Assembly (NCBI RefSeq): GCF_016612535.1
Contig: NZ_JAENXS010000003.1
Coordinates: 62,001 to 126,000, forward strand
DNA: 64,000 bases
Origin: Bradyrhizobium diazoefficiens
GTDB taxonomy: Bacteria > Pseudomonadota > Alphaproteobacteria > Rhizobiales > Xanthobacteraceae
Reading direction: 5' to 3'
Shown here: positions 8,695 through 17,117 of the stretch, piece after piece
Layout of the letters: each line of letters starts with the position of its first letter
How positions within the stretch are numbered: the first letter of the stretch is position 1
The notes under the pieces: generated by a model
The model's database searches: none
Told to the model about the DNA's origin: nothing
The model's input: only the letters and a program-made list of their open reading frames with translations
Made by a program: the position numbers and the translations under genes

Positions 8695-8781
8695 TCTCTC
8701 CCCGCTTGCGGGGAGAGGCCGACGCGCACCGAGCGATGCGAAGCATCGTCCGGAGCGCGGCGGGTGAGGGGGAGTCTCCGC
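8695..8781 (+). repeat. Palindromic repeat, family C, left copy flanking DUF559 gene
   Basis: A near-perfect hairpin CTCTCCCCGC/GCGGGGAGAG (8696-8717) is followed by a second hairpin CGATGC-GAA-GCATCG (8734-8748) and then GGGTGAGGGGGAG. The last part supplies the purine-rich ribosome binding site of the DUF559 gene. An inverted copy is at 9124-9180, and a gene-free inverted pair is at 57487-57640. Confidence 0.9.
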
Positions 8782-9147
8782 ATGCGAGGTGCCGAAGAGA
8801 CGAAGACTGGTCGCGCAAGGAGCTTGCGCGCTGCGTTGACGGATGCGGAAGGAAAGCTCTGCTATCGCCTGCGCGCCCGCAGGCTGAACGGCCACAAATT
8901 TGTCCGGCAGGAGCCGATCGGGCCATATACCGTCGACTTTATATGCCGTGAAGCGCGCCTGATCGTTGAAGTGGACGGTGGCCAACACGCCGACAGTCCG
9001 CATGACGTCGTGCGCGACAAATGGCTGACCGACCGAAATTGTCGGATCCTGCGGTTCTGGAACAACGATGTGTCGAGCAATTTGGCTGGCGTTCTCGAAA
9101 CGATTGTTACCGCCCTCGCGGAGGCTCCCCCTCACCCGGATCGCTAA
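8782..9147 (+). CDS. DUF559 domain protein, Vsr/PD-(D/E)XK endonuclease-like
   Basis: The 121-aa protein matches the DUF559 family, related to very-short-patch-repair type nucleases. It has 'KLCYRLRARRLNGHKFVRQEPIGPYTVDF', then 'LIVEVDGGQH' with the conserved D...E-x-D-G acidic core, and a C-terminal 'RILRFWNNDV' strand. It may cut or nick DNA, but no activity is shown for this protein. I chose the ATG at 8782 because GAGGGGGAG precedes it; a longer frame would translate the repeat. It lies on the opposite strand inside the Liv operon, enclosed by inverted family C repeats, and so looks like a transposable or self-spreading cassette. Confidence 0.85.
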   Translation: MRGAEETKTGRARSLRAALTDAEGKLCYRLRARRLNGHKFVRQEPIGPYTVDFICREARLIVEVDGGQHADSPHDVVRDKWLTDRNCRILRFWNNDVSSNLAGVLETIVTALAEAPPHPDR

Positions 9148-9180
9148 CGCGCTCCGGCCTCTCCCCGCAGGCGGGGAGAG
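9124..9180 (-). repeat. Palindromic repeat, family C, right copy flanking DUF559 gene
   Basis: This copy reads in the reverse order of 8695-8781: CCCCCTCACCC first, then a degenerate middle part, then the hairpin CTCTCCCCGC-AG-GCGGGGAGAG ending at 9180. It overlaps the last codons of the DUF559 gene. Confidence 0.88.
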
Positions 9181-9215
9181 GCGAAGGGCAGCAGCGTTCG
9201 GCGGGGTAGCTTGCT

Positions 9216-11147
9216 TCACTCCGCAGCCTCCGCCATATGCCCGTGTCCGCCCAGATCCACCACGCGGAGCGTCGTGCGCACCCTCTGCGTGGTGCCGTCC
9301 TGGAAGCGGATCATCGTGTCGACGGGGATGTTGGCATCGCCACGGTAGATCGCGTCGATGATGCCTTCGTACTTCTCGTTGATGACGCTGCGGCGCACTT
9401 TTCGGGTACGGGTGAGCTCGCCGTCGTCGGCGTCGAGCTCCTTGTACAGCAGCAGAAAGCGCGAGATGCGCTGCGCCGGCGGCAGCGTGACGTTGACGGT
9501 TTCGACCTCCTTGCGGAGCAGCGCGTAGACCTCGGGGCGCGAGGCGAGATCGCTGTATGTCGTGAAGGAGAGGCGGTTCTTCTCCGCCCATTTCGAGATG
9601 ATGGAATAGCGGATGCAGATCATCGCCGCGAGCGCGTCGCGGCCGGCCCCCAGCACCACGGCTTCGGCGATGTAGGGCGAGAATTTCAGCTTGTTCTCGA
9701 TGAATTGCGGCGAGAAGCGCTCGCCGCGCGAGGTCTCGGCGAGATCCTTGATGCGGTCGATCACGACGAGCTGGCGGTTCGCGTTGAAATAGCCGGCGTC
9801 GCCCGACAGCATCCAGCCGTCCCGGATGTCGGCCACGCTCGCCTCCGGGTTCTTGTAATAGCCGAGAAACATGTGGGGGTGCCGCACGACGATCTCGCCG
9901 ACGCCATGGACGTCGGCGTTGTCGATGCGGATCTCGATCTCGTCGGCCATCGGTACGCCGGTGGTATCAGGATCGACCTTGCCTTCGGGATGCAGCGTGT
10001 AGGCCCCTAGCAACTCGGTCTGGCCGTATAGCGTGCGCAGCGGCACGCCCATGGCCTGGAAGAACTTGAAGGTGTCGGGCCCGAGCGCCGCGCCGCCGGT
10101 TGCAGCCGAGCGTAGCCGCGTGAAGCCGAGGCGGTCGCGCAATGCGCGGAACAAAATCGCGTCGGCAAAGCCCGAACGATTGCCCTGTTCGAGCGCGGCA
10201 AGGCCGCTCTTCATGCCAATGTCGAACAGACGCTGCTTGAAGGGTGTCGCGTCCATCACCTTGGCGCGGACATCGGCGGCGATCGATTCCCAGACGCGCG
10301 GCGCGAACAGCACGAAGGTCGGCGCGATCTCGCGCAGATCATTCATCATCGTGTCCGGCTCTTCGACGAAGTTGATCTTCATCCGGCAGAGGAGGCCTTT
10401 GCCCAGCACATAGACCTGTTCCATGATCCACGGCAGCGGCAGCACGGAGACGTATTCGTCGTCCGGCCCCTTCGGATCGAAAGCGAGATAGGTCGCGCAA
10501 TGGCCGAGGACGCGGCCGGCGGCGAGCATTGCGAGTTTGGGGTGCGACGTCGTGCCGGACGTGGTGCAGAGGATGGCGACGTCCTCGCCCTTGGTGGCAT
10601 CGACGAGGCGATCGTAGAGCTCCGGCTCGCGCGTGGCCCGGGCACGTCCGAGCCCGGCGAATGTCTCCGCCGACATCAGCCTGGGATCGTCATATTTCCG
10701 CATGCCGCGCGGATCGGAATAGATGATGTGCTTCAGCCGCGGCACGCGATCGGCCAGCGTGAGCAGCTTGTCGACCTGCTCCTCGTCCTCGGCGAAGACG
10801 AGCTGGGCTTCGCCGTAGTTGAGGAGATAGGAGGCCTCTTCGTCCAGCACGTCGCGATAGAGCCCGAGGCTCAGTCCGCCGATCGCGTGAGTCGCAACCT
10901 CCGCCGCGACCCAGTCCGGCCGGTTGTCGCCGATGATGCCGACGACATCCTCGCGCCCGAGGCCCAGCTCGGTCAGGCCGAGCGCAAAGTCGCGCACCCG
11001 CGTCTGGTAGTCGTTCCAGGTAAACGGGCGCCAGAGGCCGAGATCCTTTTCGCGCAGCGCAATTTCATTGCCGTGCTCCCTGGCATTGAGCCGGAGCATT
11101 TTTGGATAAGTGTCGGCCTGCGCGACGCGGCCTGCGTAATCCATCAT
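9216..11147 (-). CDS. AMP-dependent long-chain/aromatic acyl-CoA synthetase
   Basis: The 643-aa synthetase has the adenylate-forming signature 'AILCTTSGTTSHPK' and the later 'TLYGQTELLG' and 'GWMLSGDAGYFN' motifs of the FadD/LC-FACS group. Instead of the usual GRxK core it has 'VIDRIKDLAETSRGERFSPQFIENKL', a variant common in long-chain family members. It forms an acyl-CoA from a free acid, probably one imported by the transporter encoded around it. The ATG overlaps the livG stop codon (ATGA), so translation is coupled. An open frame continues in phase through livG, but that part is not coding. Downstream, the DUF559 cassette separates it from livH. Confidence 0.92.
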   Translation of the reverse strand: MMDYAGRVAQADTYPKMLRLNAREHGNEIALREKDLGLWRPFTWNDYQTRVRDFALGLTELGLGREDVVGIIGDNRPDWVAAEVATHAIGGLSLGLYRDVLDEEASYLLNYGEAQLVFAEDEEQVDKLLTLADRVPRLKHIIYSDPRGMRKYDDPRLMSAETFAGLGRARATREPELYDRLVDATKGEDVAILCTTSGTTSHPKLAMLAAGRVLGHCATYLAFDPKGPDDEYVSVLPLPWIMEQVYVLGKGLLCRMKINFVEEPDTMMNDLREIAPTFVLFAPRVWESIAADVRAKVMDATPFKQRLFDIGMKSGLAALEQGNRSGFADAILFRALRDRLGFTRLRSAATGGAALGPDTFKFFQAMGVPLRTLYGQTELLGAYTLHPEGKVDPDTTGVPMADEIEIRIDNADVHGVGEIVVRHPHMFLGYYKNPEASVADIRDGWMLSGDAGYFNANRQLVVIDRIKDLAETSRGERFSPQFIENKLKFSPYIAEAVVLGAGRDALAAMICIRYSIISKWAEKNRLSFTTYSDLASRPEVYALLRKEVETVNVTLPPAQRISRFLLLYKELDADDGELTRTRKVRRSVINEKYEGIIDAIYRGDANIPVDTMIRFQDGTTQRVRTTLRVVDLGGHGHMAEAAE

Positions 11148-11965
11148 GCCGCGCTCTCCTGCGCCGGCGGTGCGTCGTCGGGATCGACCAGCACCTCGTC
11201 CTCCTCGCCGAGATAGGCACGCCTGACGTGGGAATCGGCGAGCACCGCGGCGGGATCGCCCTCGGCGATCTTGCGGCCGAAATCCAGCACTATGACGCGG
11301 TGGGAGATGTCCATCACCACGCCCATGTCGTGCTCGATCATCACCACCGTCATGCCGAACTCCTCGTTGAGGTCGACGATGTAGCGGGCCATGTCCTCCT
11401 TCTCCTCGAAGTTCATGCCGGCCATCGGCTCGTCGAGGAGGATGAGGCGCGGCTCCAGCGCCATGGCGCGGGCCAGCTCGACGCGCTTGCGCAGGCCGTA
11501 GGAGAGGGTGCCGGCTTGTGCCTTGCGTACCGACTGGAGGTCGAGGAAGTCGATGATCTCCTCGACCTTGCGGCGATGTTCGAGCTCTTCCTTGCGCGCG
11601 CCGGTGAGCCAGTACAGCGAGCCCGTGAGGAAATTGTTCTTCAGCAGGTGATGGCGGCCGACCATGATGTTGTCGAGCACGCTCATGTGGTGGAATAGCG
11701 CGAGATTTTGGAAGGTGCGGCCGATGCCGAGCGAGGCGCGGGCGTTCGGCGTCAGGCCGGTGATATCGCGGCCCCGGTAGAACAGCTGGCCTTCGGTCGG
11801 CTTGTAACGGCCGGAAATACAATTCACGATCGAGGTCTTGCCGGCGCCATTGGGGCCGATGATCGAGAACAATTCGCCGTCGTTGATTCCGAAGCTGACG
11901 TCGGTCAGCGCGCGAACGCCGCCGAACCGCAAGGACACGCCGCGCACTTCGAGACTGGTAGCCAC
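11144..11965 (-). CDS. livG: Liv-type ABC transporter ATP-binding protein LivG
   Basis: The 273-aa ATPase has Walker A GPNGAGKTS, the LivG-type signature 'LSYGLRKRVELARAM' and Walker B 'ILLDEPMAGMN'. It pairs with LivF to drive the importer. The start is probably GTG at 11965, behind GGGGAGGG, although TTG at 11968 is also possible. It is the first gene of the minus-strand operon and divergent from the Crp/Fnr regulator at 12304. The C-terminus carries an acidic tail (EEDEVLVDPDD) beyond the usual family length. Confidence 0.92.
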   Translation of the reverse strand: MATSLEVRGVSLRFGGVRALTDVSFGINDGELFSIIGPNGAGKTSIVNCISGRYKPTEGQLFYRGRDITGLTPNARASLGIGRTFQNLALFHHMSVLDNIMVGRHHLLKNNFLTGSLYWLTGARKEELEHRRKVEEIIDFLDLQSVRKAQAGTLSYGLRKRVELARAMALEPRLILLDEPMAGMNFEEKEDMARYIVDLNEEFGMTVVMIEHDMGVVMDISHRVIVLDFGRKIAEGDPAAVLADSHVRRAYLGEEDEVLVDPDDAPPAQESAA

Positions 11966-11968
11966 CAA

Positions 11969-12303
11969 ACAAATCCCTCCCCGGTGATGGCGCGTTCAGC
12001 GGCGCTCTTCGTCGGTTCCTGCCGGGCGATCCTAGTACGGTCGTGCCGGTGAGGCCATGCAGCACATGGTCCCGACCGGAGCCGTGCCGCTTTCGTCCCC
12101 GTTTGGGATCAAAAGCCGCATCGCCCGAGGTGGCTCTCAATAGGGGAAAGCGCTATTTTGAAATGTCTCCGTCCTGACAATTCTGCGACAAAGTTTTTGG
12201 GGCGGCATCGGCTTACATCTTTCGTCGGATGGTGGTCGGAACGATTGTGTTGCAGTGCAGCAGAGGGATGGAGTGACGAAACGGTGCGGCTGGCCTCCAG
12301 ATC
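11969..12303. promoter_or_regulatory. Divergent promoter region between livG operon and Crp/Fnr regulator
   Basis: This 335-base gap holds no gene that I can see. It becomes AT-richer at about 12140-12210, as expected for divergent promoters. I could not pick out a convincing Crp/Fnr palindrome or a clear -35/-10 pair. It is the likely place where the regulator at 12304 acts on both transcripts. Confidence 0.4.
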
Positions 12304-12978
12304 ATGATTTCAGATGATCAACTGAAGCGCATCGCCGCCTGGTCGCGCGAGCTCACGCAAGCGGAGATCGAGGTCGCCCGTGCCGGGATCACGGAGCGGT
12401 CCTACGGCACCGGCGAGACCGTGTTTATGCGCGGCGACAAATTCGACTATTGGGCCGGCATGGTGAGCGGCCTTGCCCGCATGGGCGGGGTCTCGCGTGA
12501 TGGCAAGGAGACGAGCCTTGCGGGGCTCACGGCGGGCGCCTGGTTCGGCGAGGGCAGCGTGCTCAAGAACGAGCTGCGCCGCTATGACGTGGTTGCGCTG
12601 CGCGACAGCCGGGTCGCGCTGATGGAGCGCGCTGCCTTCATGTGGCTGTTCGAGAACAGCGTCGGCTTCAATCGCTTCCTGGTGCGCCAGCTCAACGAGC
12701 GGCTTGGCCAGTTCATCGGCATGCTCGAGGTCAACCGCACGCTCGATGCGACTGCTCGGCTTGCCCGCGGCATCGCCTCGCTGTTCAATCCGATCCTCTA
12801 TCCGGAATCGACCGCGCATCTGGAGATCACCCAGGAGGAGATCGGCGCGCTGTCCGGCATGTCGCGGCAGAACGCCAACCGCGCGCTGAACCAGCTGGAG
12901 AAGGAGGGGCTGCTGCGGCTGGAGTACGGCGGCGTCACCATTCTCAATATCGAGCGGCTGCGCGGGTACGGGGATTGA
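12304..12978 (+). CDS. Crp/Fnr family transcriptional regulator
   Basis: The 224-aa protein has an N-terminal cyclic-nucleotide-binding-like beta barrel at about residues 15-130 ('GTGETVFMRGD', 'GAWFGEGSVL') and a C-terminal winged helix at about 150-220 ('LEITQEEIGALSGMSRQNANRALNQLEKEG'). No N-terminal Fnr-type cysteine cluster is present, so it is not an oxygen sensor of that kind. The canonical cAMP-contact residues are not obvious either, so the effector is unknown. It is divergent from the livG/acyl-CoA synthetase operon and is the natural candidate for its regulator. I place this gene's start at the ATG at 12304. Confidence 0.9.
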   Translation: MISDDQLKRIAAWSRELTQAEIEVARAGITERSYGTGETVFMRGDKFDYWAGMVSGLARMGGVSRDGKETSLAGLTAGAWFGEGSVLKNELRRYDVVALRDSRVALMERAAFMWLFENSVGFNRFLVRQLNERLGQFIGMLEVNRTLDATARLARGIASLFNPILYPESTAHLEITQEEIGALSGMSRQNANRALNQLEKEGLLRLEYGGVTILNIERLRGYGD

Positions 12979-12990
12979 GCCCTTACAACG

Positions 12991-14247
12991 TCACCGCGCA
13001 TTGGCGGGCGCATGCACCGGCCACAGGTCGGCGCGCCAGCGGATGGCGATGGCCAACATCGCGATGATGCCTGAGACCGCGTAGAGCGAGCCGGTCGCGG
13101 AATAACCGATGATGTCGATCAGGCTGCCGGCCGCGAGCAATCCGATCGGCAGGCCGTAGATCACCATCATGCGCACCCCCATCACCCGACCGCGCAGGTG
13201 CGCGCTGGCCGTCCGCATCAGGATCACAGCTGCCGAAATCATCGACATGCTCTGGGCGATGCCGGCCAGCACGAGGCAAGCCATGGCGACCGGCATGGTC
13301 CTGATTTCGACGAACACGAGCAGCAGCGTGTACCAGGCCAGTGTGGCACCGATCAGGAGCCGGGCAATGCGCAGGCCGCTGGCCAGACTGAGCGTGACGG
13401 AGCCGATCAGCGAGCCCAGGGCGAAGCTCGCCGAAAGATAACCGAGGCCGGTCTGGTCGGTATGAAAGATGTCGCGCGCGATGTAGGGCAGCAATCCATT
13501 CGTCAACGGAAATGCGGTGAGATTGGCAAGGAATGCGACGCAAAGCGCTGCCAGCATGGCCGGCCCGTTCCAGGAATACACGATGCCTTCCTTGAGATCG
13601 CGCAGCAGTCGCGAGCCGGACTGGCTCTCGACCGCGCGATGCGCCGCGGACTTCGTCGGTCGGGTCAGGCAGAACATCAGAATCGCGGCCGTGAGATAGA
13701 AACATGCGACCCCAACATAGATTGGGCCTATGCCAAGGACTGCAAACAGTCCAGCTCCCGTCAGCGCTCCGGCAATGCGCGCGCTATCCTGGGTCGTGCG
13801 AGACAGGCTGATCGCACCCACGAGCTGCTCGGCGGGCATGATGTCGGCGAGCAGTGCGCTGCGAATGCCAAGATCCGAGGAACGGATCAGGCCCATGACA
13901 GTCACGATGATCATGACGTTGAGCGGCGCCAGATGGCCAGTCAGCGCCAGCACCACGATGGTCGAAGCGAGCACTGTGTAGGTGAGGCGCAGCACGACAA
14001 GGAGGTCGCGGTGACCGATGCGGTCGCCGACCATCCCGAGCACCGGCGCAACCAGCGTGCCGAGATACTGCAGCGAGGCGAGGATGGTCAGTAGCAGCAC
14101 CGAGCCGGTCTCGACCAGGATGTACCAGCCGAGCACCAGCGTCTCGACCTCGAACGCCCAGGAGGTGAGCAGGTCGGACGGCCACTGGAAGCGGTAGTTG
14201 CGGATGCGGAATGGCGCGAGCGCCGAGCGCCGCGAACCCACGCTCAC
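12991..14247 (-). CDS. MFS transporter (DHA3/MFS_3 type)
   Basis: The 418-aa inner-membrane protein has about 12 hydrophobic segments and the MFS loop motif 'GMVGDRIGHRDLLVVLRLTYT' after helix 2. 'LRGRVMGVRMMVIYGLPIGLLAAGSLID' near the C-terminal half is characteristic of the DHA3/EntS-like exporter group. It probably exports a small molecule by proton antiport. The start is GTG at 14247. It runs convergently to the Crp/Fnr gene and is not obviously in an operon; the neighbour on its other side is a HemD-like gene on the same strand, 123 bases away. Confidence 0.88.
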   Translation of the reverse strand: MSVGSRRSALAPFRIRNYRFQWPSDLLTSWAFEVETLVLGWYILVETGSVLLLTILASLQYLGTLVAPVLGMVGDRIGHRDLLVVLRLTYTVLASTIVVLALTGHLAPLNVMIIVTVMGLIRSSDLGIRSALLADIMPAEQLVGAISLSRTTQDSARIAGALTGAGLFAVLGIGPIYVGVACFYLTAAILMFCLTRPTKSAAHRAVESQSGSRLLRDLKEGIVYSWNGPAMLAALCVAFLANLTAFPLTNGLLPYIARDIFHTDQTGLGYLSASFALGSLIGSVTLSLASGLRIARLLIGATLAWYTLLLVFVEIRTMPVAMACLVLAGIAQSMSMISAAVILMRTASAHLRGRVMGVRMMVIYGLPIGLLAAGSLIDIIGYSATGSLYAVSGIIAMLAIAIRWRADLWPVHAPANAR

Positions 14248-14370
14248 AACGCGATAACGCGTGTCACGGCGATTTCCTGCCCTTGTTGTTTCTTTTTGCT
14301 GTTTGGCAACGTAGCGCCGACAGTCCGCGTGTCAATCGCAGCCGCCACGGGCCGCCCCCGCGCCCGGCTC

Positions 14371-15213
14371 CTACCTCGCAGCAGTTTTCGGCTTCCGCTC
14401 CGCCAGCGCCGCAGCCATCGCCGAGATCAGAGGGCGCATGAAATAGGCGTCGTCCGCTGGCGAGATGTCGGTGCGCAACCCATGCGCTGCGAGCTCGCCG
14501 GATACTGCGGGCCCCACCGATGCGATCAGCGTGCGCTCAAATCCCTCGCGCAGTTTCGCCTCGCTGCCATGGGCCTTGGCGGCCTCGATCAGGCGGCGGA
14601 CCTGGCCAAGATTGGTGAGCGCGATGGAATCGATCCGCCCGGCCGCCATGTCGTCGATGGCCGCAACGATATTCGCATCGGCTGCCTTGGAATCGTAGAC
14701 GTAAGGCAACACGGTATCGACCTCGGCACCTTGCGCGGCCAGCGCACCGGTCAGCGCGCTGTGGTCCTTGTCCGGATAGAGCTGGAGGCCGAGGCGGCGT
14801 CCCCTGAGGTCGCGCTTGCCCAGCATCTCGATCACGCCCTCGGTGGTCGGCTTCTCCGTGGTCTGCTGCGCCTCGAGTCCGATCTCGCGCAATGCCTTAC
14901 CGGGCTTCGGCCCGCGGGTGAATTTTCGCGACTTGGCGAGCGCCGCGACAAAAGCCTGGTCTATCTGGCGCGCGCGCGCGAGCTTCGTGATCCGCCGCAG
15001 GCCCTCGCCAGTCATCAGCACGAGGTCGTCGAACGGCTTGTCGATGGCGCGGCGGATCCAGGCCTCGACCGGGGCGGGGTCCTGCGCATCCTGGATGGTG
15101 AACATCGGACATTGCACGACATCGGCGCCTTGCTCGGCCAGAAGTTTTGAGAACTGCGCCTCCTCGCGGCTTTCCAGGATCAGGATGCGGGTGCCGTTCA
15201 AACGGTCGGCCAT
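14371..15213 (-). CDS. Uroporphyrinogen-III synthase family protein (HemD-like)
   Basis: The 280-aa protein has the two-lobed HemD architecture: an N-terminal 'RILILESREEAQFSKLLAEQGADVVQCP' lobe and a C-terminal lobe with 'IASVGPAVSGELAAHGLR'. HemD closes the linear tetrapyrrole to uroporphyrinogen III. The family is poorly conserved, and hemC is not beside it, so this could be a HemD paralogue rather than the main enzyme. I chose the ATG at 15213 because a CCGGAGC box precedes it and the longer frame adds an unrelated basic segment. Confidence 0.78.
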   Translation of the reverse strand: MADRLNGTRILILESREEAQFSKLLAEQGADVVQCPMFTIQDAQDPAPVEAWIRRAIDKPFDDLVLMTGEGLRRITKLARARQIDQAFVAALAKSRKFTRGPKPGKALREIGLEAQQTTEKPTTEGVIEMLGKRDLRGRRLGLQLYPDKDHSALTGALAAQGAEVDTVLPYVYDSKAADANIVAAIDDMAAGRIDSIALTNLGQVRRLIEAAKAHGSEAKLREGFERTLIASVGPAVSGELAAHGLRTDISPADDAYFMRPLISAMAAALAERKPKTAAR

Positions 15214-15376
15214 GGGCGTGCTCCGGTCAGTCAAAATCGCAATCGTCCGTTCATCCTGACTCCGTCGTCGGGATTGGCGCAAGGGTCGCCTCGGTGCTAG
15301 AGCAGGGCGCAAATCGCGCGGGTCGTTCCGCGAGCCCTGCCCAAACCTTCATCAAGAGCCATCTCTGACCATCAAC

Positions 15377-16240
15377 ATGCCCGATCATCAATACGTTCTG
15401 ACCCTGTCCTGTCCGGATCGTCCCGGCATCGTTTCGGCGGTGTCCACCTTCCTGGCGAACTCCGGACAGAACATTCTGGACGCCCAGCAGTTCGACGACG
15501 TCGAGACCAAGAAATTCTTCATGCGCGTGGTGTTCACCGCGGCCGATCTCGCCGTGGAGCTGTCTGCGCTCCAGACCGGCTTTGCCGCGATCGCCGAGCG
15601 TTTCGGCATGGAATGGCAGATGCGCGACCGTGCCGCGCTTCGCAAGGTGATGCTGCTGGTGTCGAAGTCCGACCACTGCCTGGTCGACATCCTCTATCGC
15701 TGGCGCACCGGCGAATTGCCGATGACGCTCGCTGCGATCGTCTCCAACCATCCACGTGAGGTCTATGCCGGATTGGATTTCGGTGGCATCCCGTTCCACT
15801 ATCTGCCGGTCACCAAGGAAACCAAGCGCGAACAGGAAGGGCAGATCCTGGATCTCGTCGCCAAGACCGGCACCGATCTCGTCGTGCTCGCCCGCTACAT
15901 GCAGATCCTGTCGGACGATCTTTCGGCACAGCTCTCGGGCCGCTGCATCAACATCCACCACTCGTTCCTGCCTGGCTTCAAAGGCGCAAAGCCCTATCAC
16001 CAGGCGCATGAGCGCGGCGTCAAGCTGATCGGCGCCACGGCGCACTACGTGACGCGCGACCTCGACGAGGGCCCGATCATCGACCAGGACGTCGAGCGCA
16101 TCAGCCATCGCGATACGCCGGAAGATCTCGTGCGCAAGGGCCGCGACATCGAGCGCCGCGTGCTGGCGCGTGCGATCCGCTACCACCTCGACGACCGTGT
16201 CATCCCGAATGGTCGCAAGACTGTGGTGTTTATGGATTGA
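15377..16240 (+). CDS. purU: Formyltetrahydrofolate deformylase
   Basis: The 287-aa protein has an N-terminal ACT-type domain (residues 1-85, '[21 protein letters not shown]') and a C-terminal formyltransferase-fold catalytic domain. The Asn-His...Asp set is visible in '[10 protein letters not shown]' and '[13 protein letters not shown]'. It hydrolyses 10-formyl-THF to formate and THF, balancing the one-carbon pool. Length and motif order are those of PurU. It stands alone, with no one-carbon gene adjacent. Confidence 0.95.
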   Translation: MPDHQYVLTLSCPDRPGIVSAVSTFLANSGQNILDAQQFDDVETKKFFMRVVFTAADLAVELSALQTGFAAIAERFGMEWQMRDRAALRKVMLLVSKSDHCLVDILYRWRTGELPMTLAAIVSNHPREVYAGLDFGGIPFHYLPVTKETKREQEGQILDLVAKTGTDLVVLARYMQILSDDLSAQLSGRCINIHHSFLPGFKGAKPYHQAHERGVKLIGATAHYVTRDLDEGPIIDQDVERISHRDTPEDLVRKGRDIERRVLARAIRYHLDDRVIPNGRKTVVFMD

Positions 16241-16286
16241 GTTGTCTCACCACTCCGCGCGGAGCGGGGCGAGGGGACGCGCAGGC

Positions 16287-16571
16287 CTAACGCACCGCAT
16301 CGCCCGACGCGGACCCCGTGGCACCCTTCTGCGCCTGCTCTTCCCTTTCGCGATCGGCCGCCGGCAGCAGCCGCTTGCGCTCGCGTTCCTTCATGTAGGC
16401 CTCGTATTGCGGTGTGCCTGGCCGCGGCGGGGCGTCTGCGGGCAACCCGCCGGCCCATTGCGGAACATAGTCGCCCATGCCGGCCGACAGCTTTTCGTTG
16501 ACGGTGCCGCAGCCGGACAGAGCGGCGGCAAGCACGACGAGAAGCAGGAGAGAATGGGAACGCATGGACAT
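16287..16571 (-). CDS. Small hypothetical lipoprotein
   Basis: The product is about 94 aa with a signal peptide ending in a lipobox LSGC ('AAALSGCGTVNEKL'), so it should be a lipid-anchored envelope protein. The mature part is short, Pro-rich, then strongly charged ('KERERKRLLPAADREREEQ'). I chose the ATG at 16571; ATG at 16565 is equally possible. I do not recognise a function. It is convergent with purU. Confidence 0.75.
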   Translation of the reverse strand: MSMRSHSLLLLVVLAAALSGCGTVNEKLSAGMGDYVPQWAGGLPADAPPRPGTPQYEAYMKERERKRLLPAADREREEQAQKGATGSASGDAVR

Positions 16572-17117
16572 CGTGTGGGCGCCGGCTCGAAACGGGGTGG
16601 TCGGACGCCGGATCACCAGCGCTCAGGAACCGTAGCCTTCAACAAGGTAAAATTGGCTTATTCGAGGTAGGTATTAAAATACCGATCGCGATGAGCCGTC
16701 TTGCGTGCCGATGTTCTTGCGTGCCGATGTTCAAATTCTGCAAATGAAAGACGAAATCCTCCATCCACCCGGCCAGCGGTATTCCTAGACTGCGGCCAGC
16801 GGCTCGCGACAATCTGGCTTTGTCGGCGATGGGGCTTTTTCGTTGACAGGTCCATTTTATTTGTACAATCGTACAAATGAAGTTCGCCAAGATCGGAGCG
16901 CTCGGGTCACCCCGGCGTAACCGCGACATGGCTTTCCATGCTTGGTAATCGGAGCGCGCGGCTTGCACCGAATGCTCGCCAAACGTCCGATTGACAATGA
17001 TGGCGCGAAAGACGCCATGTGGCCCGCGACGTCACGCGTGCGTGGGTTAAGGTGAGACAAGGACCGGGCACTCGGTCCGGCGCACAAGAGATCAGGAATG
17101 AAGGGGAGGGACATCTG
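16572..17117. other. 546-base intergenic region with operator and possible decayed regulator gene
   Basis: I find no convincing intact gene here. The stretch is AT-richer than average at 16640-16880. It contains a strong inverted repeat at 16859-16878 and -35/-10-like elements. On the minus strand, a short open frame starting at ATG 16855 begins 'MDLSTKKPHRRQSQIVAS', resembling the first helix of a TetR-type regulator before it degenerates. It could be a regulator remnant. The last 70 bases are the leader of the livK gene at 17118. Confidence 0.4.
16843..16878 (+). promoter_or_regulatory. Promoter-like elements overlapping a perfect 8-bp inverted-repeat operator
   Basis: TTGACA (16843-16848) and TACAAT (16864-16869) stand 15 bases apart. 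The second overlaps the inverted repeat ATTTGTAC-AATC-GTACAAAT (16859-16878). An exact palindrome across a -10 element is typical of TetR/GntR-type repression. It lies about 240 bases upstream of the second liv operon. Confidence 0.6.

Noticed and set aside
9216..12140. Single 974-residue protein combining the acyl-CoA synthetase with a long N-terminal extension
   Set aside because: The first 330 residues are the livG gene read in the wrong frame (Arg/Gly/His-rich). The true synthetase start overlaps the livG stop.
16877..16948. Leaderless 23-codon frame starting at the expected +1 of the promoter-like elements
   Set aside because: There is no ribosome binding site, no recognisable product and no downstream continuation. 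The ATG is part of the palindrome and may be chance.
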